Shown here: positions 8,104 to 17,193 of the stretch, piece after piece
Numbering within the stretch: the first letter of the stretch is position 1
Layout: each line of letters begins with the position of its first letter
NCBI GenBank assembly: GCA_964475135.1
Contig: CAYYWL010000003.1
Location: forward strand, 1 to 64,000
Source of the DNA: TMED14 sp964475135
GTDB taxonomy: Bacteria > Bacteroidota > Bacteroidia > Flavobacteriales > Schleiferiaceae
Length of the DNA: 64,000 nucleotides
Direction of reading: 5' to 3'
Program-made: the position numbers and the translations under genes
The notes under the pieces: model-generated
Told to the model about the DNA's origin: nothing
Databases searched by the model: none
The model's input: the letters and a program-made list of their open reading frames with translations, nothing else

Positions 8104-10150
8104 TGCGGTTGCTCTCTGGTTGCTAGCTGCTGGTGCGGCGAATGCCCAGGTGCGCGACAGCGTCGTCGCTATTGACGAGGTTGTGGTGCGTTCTGAAGCT
8201 CCAGATGCGGTAGTTCAGGCGCGTTCCGCCACCCTTACCACCTCGATTGGGAAGGGCGAACTCAAGAAAGCCGCCTGCTGCAACCTGTCAGAGAGCTTTG
8301 AAACCAATCCGTCGATTGACGCAGCGTTTACAGATGCCGTGACGGGGACGCGCCAAATTCAGTTGCTCGGACTCGACGGAAAGTACGCGCAGATTCAGAC
8401 TGAAATGACTCCGCTCGTGCGCGGTTTGCTCGCCAACAGTGGGCTGCAGTTTATACCCGGAACCTGGGTCGAAGGCATTCAGCTGACCAAGGGAATTGGT
8501 GCCGCAACTAACGGATTTGAAAGCATGACCGGCCAAGTCAACGTCGAACTGATTAAGCCCGACGAAGGAATTAGCGCCGAAAACCCGCGTCGCGCCAGCG
8601 CCAATGCCTACCTCAATAATGCAGGCCGTATGGAGCTCAATGGCGACTACGCGCAGCGACTCAGCTCCAAGTGGACCGTTGGAACTCTACTGCACGCCAA
8701 CCAAACCCGCTGGTTTCGGGACATGAACATGGATGGCTTTGCCGACAACGCGCTGGGGGGTCAACTCAACGGCATGCTCCGCGCGCGCTACTGGGGACAA
8801 AACGGCTGGGAGGGAATTTTTACCCTGCACGGATTGCAAGACACCCGTGAAGGTGGACAGCTAGGAGCTGACGCGCCGAGCGTAGCTTGGACCTCGTCTG
8901 TCGCCCAAAAACGCACCGCATTTACCTCAAAAACAGGATGGGTTAACCCCGACGATCCCGACATGAGTGTGGGCATTATTGTGCATGCCTACCAGCAGTC
9001 TTTGGATGCGCGCCTTGGGCCATTGGACCTCGCCCAAAGTCAGATTCTCGAAGGAGACCAACGCGGCGGGATGGCACAGGTTCTCATTCGCGAAGGTGGC
9101 ATGAAGTGGTCCCAGACTTCAGGGGTGAGTTGGTCGCTCGACCGGTACGTGACCGACTGGCACCACCCGGGCCTGGCCCACGACGATGCATGGGTCGAAT
9201 CGGCTCCGGGGGTGTTCAGCGAATGGACGTTTGAGCCCTCACCAAAGTTCACCGCCGTACTGGGTGCCCGCGCAGACTACCACTCGATTGCGGGGCTTCA
9301 GTACAGCCCAAGGTTTCACCTCAGGTACGCACCCACTCCTCGATTTACCATTCGCGGTGGCTACGGACGCGGATTCCGCATGGCGATGCCCGCCGTCGAG
9401 TCATTGGGCAGGTTTGCGAGCGCCCGAACCGTAAACCACGCAGTGAATCCTTGGGGCAGCCCTCAGAACATTGAATCCGGAACCACAGCCAGCCTATCTG
9501 GAGTTTGGAACTACGTCCACAACTACTATCCCGGAAGCGTTGTGTTCGACGCCCAAATCAGCAACCTCGACCGGGCCGTGCTGCTCGACTTTTACCAGTC
9601 TGCCACCGAAGTCTTCTTTTACCAATCCACCATGACGGCCCGAAGCGCAAGCCTACAATGGGAGCATCAGTTTTCGAAAAACTGGAAGGCCCGCGCCGCC
9701 TATCGGGTTCAAGATGTACGCGGATCCTACTTCGGAGTTTGGGATGCGGTTCCATACGTGTCGCCACGTCGGGCGATGCTTCATGCCGAGTACCAGTTCC
9801 GCCAAAAGTGGTTTGCAAACGCCACTTGGCAGCACTATGCGGGAATGCATCTGCCTCTAGGTCCCGGCGGCGTAGTTCGCAGCATCAGTCCGGACTTTGC
9901 CCTGCTCCACCTTCACCTCCGTCGGGATCTGCCGTGGGGTGACGCATACATTGGCGTTGAAAACTCCCTCAATGTGCGCCAAGCCGAGCCGATTGCCGGA
10001 GTCATCGATCACCTTGACAACCACCGGTTTATCGGAGCCGACGAGTACGCATTTATGGCCAATTTTGACGCTACCCGCGTATGGGGGCCAATTTTTGGCC
10101 GAATGGTTTACCTTGGCATCAACCTTGCCTTGATGGGTAGCGATGACTGA
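8093..10150 (+). CDS. TonB-dependent outer membrane receptor, copper-locus type
   Basis: 685 residues from ATG 8093; this start gives a signal peptide ending ANAQ and an 11-bp overlap with the HMA gene, whereas the in-frame ATG at 8003 would lie deep inside it. Residues ~35-170 are the plug domain (VVRSEAPDAVVQ; SESFETNPSIDAAF; GTRQIQLLGLDG), with an unusual double Cys (KAACCNLSE). The remainder is a beta-barrel with periodic aromatic strands. Position after MbnP, MbnH and HMA suggests import of copper or a copper complex; the substrate is inferred from context only. The last 8 bases overlap the ABC ATPase gene. Confidence 0.88.
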   Translation: MRTSAVALWLLAAGAANAQVRDSVVAIDEVVVRSEAPDAVVQARSATLTTSIGKGELKKAACCNLSESFETNPSIDAAFTDAVTGTRQIQLLGLDGKYAQIQTEMTPLVRGLLANSGLQFIPGTWVEGIQLTKGIGAATNGFESMTGQVNVELIKPDEGISAENPRRASANAYLNNAGRMELNGDYAQRLSSKWTVGTLLHANQTRWFRDMNMDGFADNALGGQLNGMLRARYWGQNGWEGIFTLHGLQDTREGGQLGADAPSVAWTSSVAQKRTAFTSKTGWVNPDDPDMSVGIIVHAYQQSLDARLGPLDLAQSQILEGDQRGGMAQVLIREGGMKWSQTSGVSWSLDRYVTDWHHPGLAHDDAWVESAPGVFSEWTFEPSPKFTAVLGARADYHSIAGLQYSPRFHLRYAPTPRFTIRGGYGRGFRMAMPAVESLGRFASARTVNHAVNPWGSPQNIESGTTASLSGVWNYVHNYYPGSVVFDAQISNLDRAVLLDFYQSATEVFFYQSTMTARSASLQWEHQFSKNWKARAAYRVQDVRGSYFGVWDAVPYVSPRRAMLHAEYQFRQKWFANATWQHYAGMHLPLGPGGVVRSISPDFALLHLHLRRDLPWGDAYIGVENSLNVRQAEPIAGVIDHLDNHRFIGADEYAFMANFDATRVWGPIFGRMVYLGINLALMGSDD

Positions 10151-10817
10151 TTCTGTACTCCACTTGCGCGGCATTACCCGCGACTTTCAACTCGGCGCCC
10201 AAACGGTGCACGTGCTTAAAGGAATTGACCTCGACATTGAGCGCGGTGCATATGTTGCACTGATGGGGCCTTCTGGTTCAGGTAAGTCTACGCTGATGAA
10301 TATTTTGGGCTGCCTTGATACTCCAACTGCCGGGACCTACGTGCTAGCCGGGCGCGACGTCAGCAGAATGGCCGAGGCCGAACTTGCGGCGGTTCGCAAC
10401 CAAGAAATCGGATTCGTATTTCAAACGTTTAATCTGATTCCGCGCCAAACAGCCTTAGACAACGTCGCCCTGCCACTTGTGTACGCCGGAATCGGCAAAG
10501 AGGAACGCCTCGACCGCGCCGCCGACGTGCTGCGCTCAGTAGGACTTGGCGACCGAATGGACCACCGCCCCAACCAACTTTCGGGCGGACAGCGCCAGCG
10601 CGTGGCTATTGCTCGGGCACTTGTCAACAAGCCTTCGCTCATCTTGGCCGACGAACCCACGGGTAACTTGGACTCGACGACCTCTGAAGAAATTATGCGT
10701 CTGTTTGACGACATTCACCAAGCCGGTAATACGCTGGTAGTCGTGACCCACGAAGAAGACATTGCGCAGCGCGCAAAGCGCATCATTCGCCTGCGCGACG
10801 GAATCGTGGCGAACTGA
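10143..10817 (+). CDS. ABC transporter ATP-binding protein, MacB/LolD type
   Basis: 224 residues with all nucleotide-binding motifs: Walker A GPSGSGKST, signature LSGGQRQRVAIARAL, Walker B LILADEPTGNLD, and the switch His in VVVTHEED. Length and sequence fit the MacB/LolD/FtsE group that energises mechanotransmission or lipoprotein-release permeases. No FtsX/MacB-like permease follows; the next gene is an aldehyde dehydrogenase. It overlaps the receptor gene by 8 bp, so it is part of the copper operon and must work with a permease encoded elsewhere, or with a lost partner. Confidence 0.9.
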   Translation: MTDSVLHLRGITRDFQLGAQTVHVLKGIDLDIERGAYVALMGPSGSGKSTLMNILGCLDTPTAGTYVLAGRDVSRMAEAELAAVRNQEIGFVFQTFNLIPRQTALDNVALPLVYAGIGKEERLDRAADVLRSVGLGDRMDHRPNQLSGGQRQRVAIARALVNKPSLILADEPTGNLDSTTSEEIMRLFDDIHQAGNTLVVVTHEEDIAQRAKRIIRLRDGIVAN

Positions 10818-10834
10818 GCAGCGTCTCTGCGCGT

Positions 10835-10842
10835 TACCTTCG
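10835..10842 (+). promoter_or_regulatory. Putative -7 box of the aldehyde dehydrogenase gene
   Basis: TACCTTCG, 4 nt before the ATG at 10847, in the 29-bp gap after the ABC ATPase gene. It suggests the dehydrogenase has its own leaderless transcript. Confidence 0.4.
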
Positions 10843-10846
10843 GAGT

Positions 10847-12238
10847 ATGACGCCATCGTTCACCTCCGAATTTCAGGTCCTCAAGGCCGCCGCCCCCCGT
10901 ATTGCCTCGCTCCCTCTGAGCCACCGCCGCAACCGCCTCAAGGCATTGCGTGCAGAACTCATTCGCCGCCGCAGCGAGCTCCACGCCGCCATGCGGGCCG
11001 ACCTGAACCGCCCCGAGGTAGACAGCGACCTCAACGAGCTGCTTCCGGTAAAGGATTCCATCGACCACGTGCTCGCCAACTTAAGCCGTTGGACGCGCAC
11101 CGACCGCTTGCCGTTGCCGTTGACGTTGATTCCGGGGCGTGCCGAAATCCACCACGAGCCCAAAGGGGTTGCCCTGATTGTGTCGCCGTGGAACTTTCCG
11201 GTGAATTTGTGCCTGGTTCCGCTGGTGTACGCAGTTGGCGCCGGCAACACGGTATGCCTGAAGCCGAGTGAACTGGCGCCGGCATCCGCCGCATTCATTG
11301 CTTCGGTGGTCGCGGCTGTGTTTCCGCCCGACGAAGTCTGTGTGATCCAAGGCGATGTGAGTGTGGCCGTGGCCCTACTCGAGCAACCCTGGAACCATAT
11401 ATTCTTTACCGGCTCTCCCGGAGTCGGAAGCAAAGTGATGGCCGCCGCATCCAAGTACCTCGCGTCTGTTACCCTCGAGCTGGGTGGAAAATCGCCCGTA
11501 TTCGTTCACGAAGGCTACGGCGCAGACGCCGCAGGGCGCCGCGTCGCATGGGCCAAAGGCCTCAACGCGGGCCAGGTCTGTATTGCGCCGGACTACGCAC
11601 TGGTTCCGGCCGCCCAACGAGCAGACTTCATCCAAGGTTTTAAGGCGGGCGTGGCCAAGCACTACGGGGATTCCCCCGCGAGCAACCCCGACTGGGTGCG
11701 GATCATCCAACCCCGCCACTGGGACCGCCTCAACGACTGGCTCCAAGAGGCCATCGCTGAAGGCGCCAAGGTGTGGCAGCCCGACGCGCCGGACCGCGAC
11801 CGACTCTACTTTCCGCCAACCCTCGTGTGGGACGCCCCGGAGCACCTTCAAGTCAGCTGCAGCGAAATCTTCGGGCCCATTCTGCCCGTGTTCACATATA
11901 CTTCAACTGAAGATGCGCTGGCCCGCGTGAACGCAGGCCCCCAGCCCCTTGTACTGTACATCCTCGGCCACATGAAGTCCTGGACCGACCGCATCATTCG
12001 CGAGACCCGAGCCGGTGGAACGGTCGTCAACGACTTCTACCTGCACTACATGCACCCCGAGCTTCCGTTTGGGGGTGTCAACAATTCCGGAATCGGTAAA
12101 TCCCACGGAATCTGGGGATTCCGCGAATTCAGCAACGCGCGGAGCGTGTACCGCCGCGGGCGCTTTGCCCCCACTATGCTTCTAACCCCGCCCTACAAAG
12201 GATGGGTGAAGAAGGTGGTGGGTTGGCTCGTAAGCTGA
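10847..12238 (+). CDS. Aldehyde dehydrogenase (ALDH3-like)
   Basis: 463 residues. Family landmarks: VSPWNFPVNL, KPSELAP, the cofactor-site FTGSPGVGSKVM, the general base in TLELGGKSP (Glu ~211), the catalytic Cys in GQVCIAPDY (~245), and IFGPILPV. The short length and C-terminal membrane-proximal tail are typical of class 3 enzymes that oxidise fatty or aromatic aldehydes with NAD(P). The last codons and stop (WLVS then TGA) lie inside the word-repeat block that begins here. Not obviously linked to the copper operon. Confidence 0.9.
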   Translation: MTPSFTSEFQVLKAAAPRIASLPLSHRRNRLKALRAELIRRRSELHAAMRADLNRPEVDSDLNELLPVKDSIDHVLANLSRWTRTDRLPLPLTLIPGRAEIHHEPKGVALIVSPWNFPVNLCLVPLVYAVGAGNTVCLKPSELAPASAAFIASVVAAVFPPDEVCVIQGDVSVAVALLEQPWNHIFFTGSPGVGSKVMAAASKYLASVTLELGGKSPVFVHEGYGADAAGRRVAWAKGLNAGQVCIAPDYALVPAAQRADFIQGFKAGVAKHYGDSPASNPDWVRIIQPRHWDRLNDWLQEAIAEGAKVWQPDAPDRDRLYFPPTLVWDAPEHLQVSCSEIFGPILPVFTYTSTEDALARVNAGPQPLVLYILGHMKSWTDRIIRETRAGGTVVNDFYLHYMHPELPFGGVNNSGIGKSHGIWGFREFSNARSVYRRGRFAPTMLLTPPYKGWVKKVVGWLVS

Positions 12239-12511
12239 GACTGGCTCGTTAGCGAGGTTGGCCCATTAGCAATGGTTGGCTCGTTAGCGAGGTTGGCCCA
12301 TTAGCAAGGTTGGCTAGTTGGTTGACAAAAACTAGGTATTCCCAGCACCACGGCCAGACAGAAATACCCTCAAGCAAATGCTCAAATCTTAGCTAGTATC
12401 AGCCAATTTCAGCTAGTCTCAGCCAATTTCAGCTTGTCTCAGCCAACGAGCCAATCTCAGCTAGTTTCAGCCAACGAGCCAATCTCAGCTAACCTTGCTA
12501 GTCTCAGCTAA
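12233..12511. repeat. Inverted word-repeat element A, between two convergent genes
   Basis: The space between the aldehyde dehydrogenase and infB stops is filled by short recurring words. Left arm (12233-12322): a 30-base unit occurs exactly twice (12243-12272 and 12278-12307, period 35), then a partial third copy; words are ggctcgttagc, ggttggc, cattagcaa. Right arm (12388-12511): the same vocabulary in reverse complement (cagccaacgagcc, tcagctag, cagccaatttcagct). The central ~65 bases contain ggtattccc and gaaatacc. Either strand could fold into a long imperfect hairpin, so bidirectional termination is one possible role. Confidence 0.75.
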
Positions 12512-15304
12512 CTAGAGTTCGCGCTGCACCTCGACCTCCTTGAAGCCTTCGACGATGTCGCCGACTTTGATGTCGTTGTAGTTGTTGATGTTCAAACCAC
12601 AGTCGAGGCCCTTTTTGACTTCGCGGACGTCGTCCTTAAAGCGCTTGAGGGAACCGAGTTCGCCCGTATACTGAACCACTCCGTCGCGAATGACGCGGAC
12701 GCGGGTGTTGCGGGTGATGACTCCGTCCATGACCATACAGCCGGCGATGGTGCCCACCTTGCTGATTTTGAAGGTCTCACGAACTTCGATGGTACAGGTG
12801 ATTTCTTCTTTGACGTCGGGCGACAGAAGTCCAGACATGGCGTCTTTGATGTCGTTGATGGCGTCGTAGATAATGCTGTAGAGGCGAATCTCGATGTCTT
12901 CTTTCTCGGCCAACTTGCGGGCTGAAGCGGCAGGACGGACTTGGAATCCGACGATGATGGCTCCCGAAGCTGAGGCTAGAAGGACGTCTGAATCGGTGAT
13001 TCCGCCCACGGCCTTGTGGATGATGTTGACCTGAATTTCTTCAGTGCTGAGGCGCTGAAGTGAGTCGGCAAGTGCCTCAATCGAACCGTCCACGTCGCCT
13101 TTGAGGACGATGTTGAGCTCCTTGAAGTCTCCGACGGCCAGACGGCGTCCGATTTCTTCGAGGGTGAGGTTCTTCTGAGAGCGTACACTTTGCTCGCGAG
13201 CAAGCTGCTGGCGGCGCGTGGCGATTTGCTTGGCTTCGCGCTCGTCTTCAAAGACGGCGAAGTTATCACCGGCGGTGGGGGCTCCGTCCAATCCGAGGAT
13301 CGATACGGGAACCGCGGGACCCGCAATGTCAATCTTGTGACCGCGTTCGTCCATCATAGCGCGGACCTTGCCGCTGAATTGGCCGACGAGTATGAAGTCT
13401 CCGACGCGCAGCGATCCGTTTTGAACCAAAAGCGTAGTGACGTAGCCACGGCCCTTGTCGAGGGTGGCCTCGATTACGGTTCCTTTTGCGAGGCGGTTGG
13501 GGTTTGCTTTAAGGTCGAGAATTTCGGCTTCGAGCAGTACTTTTTCAAGGAGCTTGTCGACGTTGAGACCCTGCTTGGCAGAAATGTCCTGCGACTGGAT
13601 TTTGCCGCCCCAGTCTTCGACGAGGAGGTTCATTCCGGCGAGTTGCTCTTTGATGCGCTCGGGGTTGGCGTCTGGACGGTCAATCTTGTTGATTGCGAAT
13701 ACGATCGGAACACCTGCCGCTTGGGCGTGGCTGATGGCTTCCTTGGTCTGGGGCATCACAGAGTCGTCTGCCGAAACCACGATAATGGCGATATCGGTAA
13801 CCTGAGCTCCGCGGGCACGCATGGCCGTAAAGGCCTCGTGACCTGGAGTATCGAGGAAGGTGATGTGCTGTCCGTCAGCGAGTTGAACACTGTAGGCACC
13901 GATGTGCTGGGTGATTCCGCCCGCTTCACCAGCGATAACGTTGGCTTTGCGGATGTAGTCCAGAAGCGACGTTTTACCGTGGTCTACGTGGCCCATTACG
14001 GTGACGATCGGAGAGCGTGGTGAGAGGTTTGCTTCGTCTTCTTGCTCATCAGCCAAAGCATCTTGAACTTCTTCGTCGACAAATAAGACGTCAAATCCGA
14101 ATTCGTCGGCGACGATCGTAAGGGTTTCTTTGTCAAGGCGCTGGTTGAGCGACGCCATGATTCCGAGCGACATACACGTAGAAATTACCTCGGTCGGGGT
14201 CACTTTCATCATGTTTGCGACCTCGAGGAGGGTTACGAACTCCGTGAGCTTGAGGACCTTTTCGCCCTCTTGACGCTCGAGTTCAGCCATTTCGCGGGCT
14301 TCTGCACGCTCTGCACGCTTGTCGCGGCGAATCTTAGATCCCTTGGATTTGCGGCCACCGCCGAGCTTCTCAAGGGTCTCTTTAATCTTGCGCTGGATGT
14401 CCTCCTGACTGACTTCGCGCGGAGCGCCTCCGCCTTGAGGTCCACCTGGGCCACGCTGACCTGGGCCGCGCTGGCCTCCTGGGCCGCGTTGGCCTCCTGG
14501 ACCACGCTGGAAGCCAGCTTGACCGGGTCCGCCGACACTTGCAGCGCCGGTGGTCGTGCGACCTCCGCCTGAAGCGGGCTTTTGAAGGCCTTCAGTCTTG
14601 ATGCGCTTGCGCTGACCAGCCGCTGATGGCTTCTTGGCAAACTGAGAAAGGTCGATGACCTGACCTGTCATTTTGGGACCGTCGAGCTTCTGGTACTGCG
14701 TCTCGTGGTGCGAAGACTCAAGGGATTCGGGCGCTGAAGCCTCTTCGGGTTTAGCCTCAGAAGGAGCAGCTGTAGACACCGCAGATTCGGGAGCCTTAGG
14801 CACTTCTGCTTCAGCCGCAACCTTTACTGCTTGAGCTGGGGCCTCAGGGGCCTTCACTGCGGGAGCTGGCGCCGGAGCCTCAGGAGCCTTAACGGGCTCA
14901 ACCACGGCAGCGGGAGCTGCGGATGCGGCAGGCGCAGCAGGTACAGAGGCCGGTACCTCGACCGCGGCGGGCGCAGCAGGCTTCTTGGGAGACAATTCAA
15001 TCTTACCGGCCACCTTTGGACCCGTAAGGGTTGCGGTGGCACGAATGACTTCAGGCTTCTTTTGTTCGCGCTCGGCCTGAATGGCCTCCTTTTCTTCGCG
15101 CTTTTTCTGAATGAGCGTTTCGGCCTTGTCTTTAGACGACTTGTCGGTGGCGAATTGCTGCGTCAGCAGATCGTACTGGGCTTGATCAATCTTGGCGTTG
15201 CGGTTGCGATCTACCTCTTGACCTTTGGTGGCCAAGAAGTCAACGGCGGTATCCAAGCCGATGTTCAGCTCGCTAAGTACTTTACTGATGCGGATGGTGC
15301 TCAT
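12512..15304 (-). CDS. infB: Translation initiation factor IF-2
   Basis: 930 residues. A short IF2 N-terminal helix domain is followed by an Ala/Pro/Glu-rich linker (~105-215), a Gly/Arg/Gln-rich stretch (repeats of RGPGGQ, ~255-300), a second IF2_N segment, then the GTPase domain with GHVDHGKTSLLD (~435), DTPGHEAF and NKID, and the domains that bind initiator tRNA. It delivers fMet-tRNA to the 30S subunit. Third gene of the conserved rimP-nusA-infB order. A GACCTTTG box lies 5 nt before the ATG, so infB may also be transcribed on its own as a leaderless message. Confidence 0.98.
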   Translation of the reverse strand: MSTIRISKVLSELNIGLDTAVDFLATKGQEVDRNRNAKIDQAQYDLLTQQFATDKSSKDKAETLIQKKREEKEAIQAEREQKKPEVIRATATLTGPKVAGKIELSPKKPAAPAAVEVPASVPAAPAASAAPAAVVEPVKAPEAPAPAPAVKAPEAPAQAVKVAAEAEVPKAPESAVSTAAPSEAKPEEASAPESLESSHHETQYQKLDGPKMTGQVIDLSQFAKKPSAAGQRKRIKTEGLQKPASGGGRTTTGAASVGGPGQAGFQRGPGGQRGPGGQRGPGQRGPGGPQGGGAPREVSQEDIQRKIKETLEKLGGGRKSKGSKIRRDKRAERAEAREMAELERQEGEKVLKLTEFVTLLEVANMMKVTPTEVISTCMSLGIMASLNQRLDKETLTIVADEFGFDVLFVDEEVQDALADEQEDEANLSPRSPIVTVMGHVDHGKTSLLDYIRKANVIAGEAGGITQHIGAYSVQLADGQHITFLDTPGHEAFTAMRARGAQVTDIAIIVVSADDSVMPQTKEAISHAQAAGVPIVFAINKIDRPDANPERIKEQLAGMNLLVEDWGGKIQSQDISAKQGLNVDKLLEKVLLEAEILDLKANPNRLAKGTVIEATLDKGRGYVTTLLVQNGSLRVGDFILVGQFSGKVRAMMDERGHKIDIAGPAVPVSILGLDGAPTAGDNFAVFEDEREAKQIATRRQQLAREQSVRSQKNLTLEEIGRRLAVGDFKELNIVLKGDVDGSIEALADSLQRLSTEEIQVNIIHKAVGGITDSDVLLASASGAIIVGFQVRPAASARKLAEKEDIEIRLYSIIYDAINDIKDAMSGLLSPDVKEEITCTIEVRETFKISKVGTIAGCMVMDGVITRNTRVRVIRDGVVQYTGELGSLKRFKDDVREVKKGLDCGLNINNYNDIKVGDIVEGFKEVEVQREL

Positions 15305-15309
15305 AGGCG

Positions 15310-15317
15310 CAAAGGTC
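15310..15317 (-). promoter_or_regulatory. Putative -7 box before infB
   Basis: GACCTTTG, 5 nt before the infB ATG. The 11-mer CCCGACCTTTG that contains it is identical before sufS (56434-56444). Confidence 0.4.
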
Positions 15318-15362
15318 GGGACTATTTAAATAATGTAGGTGGAGTTGGCAAAAAAGCGTGGC

Positions 15363-16607
15363 TTATTCGGCTTCAAACTCCTTTTTGAGGATGTTGCGGA
15401 CATCCTGTACCGTCTCGACTTCGAGGTCGGCACGGCGGGCTATGTCTTCTACTTCAGCGCGGAGTACGGACTTCGCCGTATCGTAGCCTCCGTTGCGAAG
15501 CTGGTCGATGACCCATGCTTCGATTTCGTCACTGAACTCGAGGAGCTCAACGTCTTCTTCTTGAACCACATCTTCGCGGTACACGTCGATTTCGTAGTCG
15601 TTGAGCTTGCTGGCCAAGCGGATGTTGGTTCCGCCGCGACCGATGGCTAGAGAAACCTGATCTGCAGGCAAGTAGACATCTGCATGGCGACGCTCCTCAT
15701 CAAGAACCATGTTGGTGATTTTGGCGGGCGACAGGGCGCGCTGGATCATCAACTGAATGTTGTTCGTGTAGTTGATCACGTCGATGTTCTCGCCGCGAAG
15801 CTCGCGAACGATTCCATGAATGCGCGAGCCCTTCATACCCACGCAGGCTCCGACAGGGTCGATGCGGTCGTCGTACGACTCCACGGCAACCTTTGCCTTT
15901 TCGCCCGGAATCCGAACGACTTTCTTGACAGTGATGATTCCATCCAAAACTTCAGGAATCTCAGCTTCGAATAGCTTAGCCATGAATTCTTCAGACGTAC
16001 GGCTGAGCAGGATGAATGGCTTGGTTCCGCGAACCTCTACAAGCTTAACCACTGCGCGTACCGTGTCGCCCTTGCGGTAAAAGTCCTTTTCAGGAATCAT
16101 GTCTTCGCGGCGCAGGATCAGTTCGTTCTGCTGGTCGTCGTAAATGATGAGCTCGCGGTGGCGCACGTGGTGCACTTCGCCGCTGATGATCTCACCTTCC
16201 ATGGTTTTGTAGCGCTTGAAGAGCTCACCTGAGTCGTGCTCTTGAACCTTCTGAACAAGGGTCTGGCGGAAGGCCAAGATGAAGCGACGTCCGAGGTCGA
16301 TGATTTTGATTTCTTCAGAAACTTCTTCACCGACTTCAAAGTCGGGCTCGATTCTAAGGGCGGCCGAAAGTGCGATTTCGAGGTTGTCGTCCTCGACGGC
16401 TCCGTCCTCGACGATGGTGCGGTTGCGCCAGATTTCGAGGTCGCCTTTGTCGGGGTTGACGATGACGTCAAAATTTTCGTCGGTACCGTACTTCTTGCGA
16501 ATTTGCACGCGGAACGCCTCTTCGATGAACGACATGAGGGTTACGCGGTCAATGCTCTTTTCGTCTTTGAACTCGCCGAAGGATTCGATGATGGCTAGAT
16601 TTTCCAT
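15363..16607 (-). CDS. nusA: Transcription termination/antitermination protein NusA
   Basis: 414 residues in the NusA order: N-terminal RNA-polymerase-binding domain (1-~130), S1 domain (~130-205), then two KH domains including GACVGMKGSRIHGIVREL and LAIGRGGTNIRLASKL. The last ~50 residues form a short helical domain (LRNGGYDTAKSVLRAE). Acidic repeat domains of the E. coli protein are absent, as usual in Bacteroidota. Lies 21 bp after rimP and 58 bp before infB; one operon is expected. Confidence 0.97.
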   Translation of the reverse strand: MENLAIIESFGEFKDEKSIDRVTLMSFIEEAFRVQIRKKYGTDENFDVIVNPDKGDLEIWRNRTIVEDGAVEDDNLEIALSAALRIEPDFEVGEEVSEEIKIIDLGRRFILAFRQTLVQKVQEHDSGELFKRYKTMEGEIISGEVHHVRHRELIIYDDQQNELILRREDMIPEKDFYRKGDTVRAVVKLVEVRGTKPFILLSRTSEEFMAKLFEAEIPEVLDGIITVKKVVRIPGEKAKVAVESYDDRIDPVGACVGMKGSRIHGIVRELRGENIDVINYTNNIQLMIQRALSPAKITNMVLDEERRHADVYLPADQVSLAIGRGGTNIRLASKLNDYEIDVYREDVVQEEDVELLEFSDEIEAWVIDQLRNGGYDTAKSVLRAEVEDIARRADLEVETVQDVRNILKKEFEAE

Positions 16608-16628
16608 AGCAACTTAAACGTGAGGAAC

Positions 16629-17093
16629 TTAGAATTTAAAGTCTAGGGTGATGCTGGACAGTTCCGCCAGCGGGATTTGGGTTTGCGTCGTCTGATCCAT
16701 TTTGCCTTTACCGACCGTCTTGGGGACGCGCTCGGTGCGCTCCAGCGTAATGCTCGTACCGTCGAAGGCGGCGAGCTTACCCTTGTCCTTTTGGCCGTCC
16801 AAAAGCTTGACCACGACCTCGCGTCCGAGGTTCTTGCGGTACTGGGCGTCTACCTTAAATGGGGTAAACATTCCAGGTGAAGATACCTCGATGGCGTAGT
16901 TTTCAGACTCTTCGCCAAGCGCGGATTCAATCGCGCGGCTGATCGTCTTGATTTGCGCCAAGTTGATGTGCCCCTCGTTGAGGTCGGCATGTACCTTGAT
17001 GTCGTTGGTGGCGCTCAGGCTTACCTCTACGGCAAAGGCGTCCAACCCCTGAAGGGTCGTGTCAACCAGCTGCTGCAGTTCGTGTTGGGTCAT
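16629..17093 (-). CDS. rimP: Ribosome maturation factor RimP
   Basis: 154 residues, normal length for the family. Recognised from order (first in rimP-nusA-infB) and from sequence: VSLSATNDIKVHADLNEG, ESENYAIEVSSPGMFTPF, and a C-terminal Sm-like barrel (LGREVVVKLLDGQKDKGKL, ITLERTERVPK). It assists 30S subunit maturation. The ATG at 17093 is separated from the upstream receptor gene by a strong hairpin at 17126-17152, so the operon probably starts here; no convincing promoter box was found. Confidence 0.95.
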   Translation of the reverse strand: MTQHELQQLVDTTLQGLDAFAVEVSLSATNDIKVHADLNEGHINLAQIKTISRAIESALGEESENYAIEVSSPGMFTPFKVDAQYRKNLGREVVVKLLDGQKDKGKLAAFDGTSITLERTERVPKTVGKGKMDQTTQTQIPLAELSSITLDFKF

Positions 17094-17122
17094 GTGGGCG
17101 TACTTAAAAAAACCTTTAAAAA

Positions 17123-17152
17123 TAGTCGAGGGGACTTTGTGGGTCCCCTCGA
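17123..17152 (-). terminator. Intrinsic terminator after the ZnuD-like receptor gene
   Basis: Ten-base perfect stem TCGAGGGGAC/GTCCCCTCGA (17126-17135 with 17143-17152) and a 7-nt loop; on the minus strand it is followed by CTATTTTT. It separates the receptor gene from rimP. Confidence 0.8.
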
Positions 17153-17193
17153 TTTTGGATTCAGAAAGCGTTGCAAAGATACGCAGGGTTTAT

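Noticed and set aside
12233..12511. CRISPR-like array
   Set aside because: Repeats are irregular, inverted across the centre, lack unique equal-length spacers and have no cas genes nearby.
13190..14023. Long open frame on the plus strand opposite infB
   Set aside because: Antisense to the conserved IF-2 GTPase core; its length follows from the codon bias of infB and the translation shows no domain.
14831..15388. Gly/Arg-rich plus-strand frame opposite the infB linker
   Set aside because: It mirrors the Ala/Pro-rich IF-2 linker and has no independent signal.
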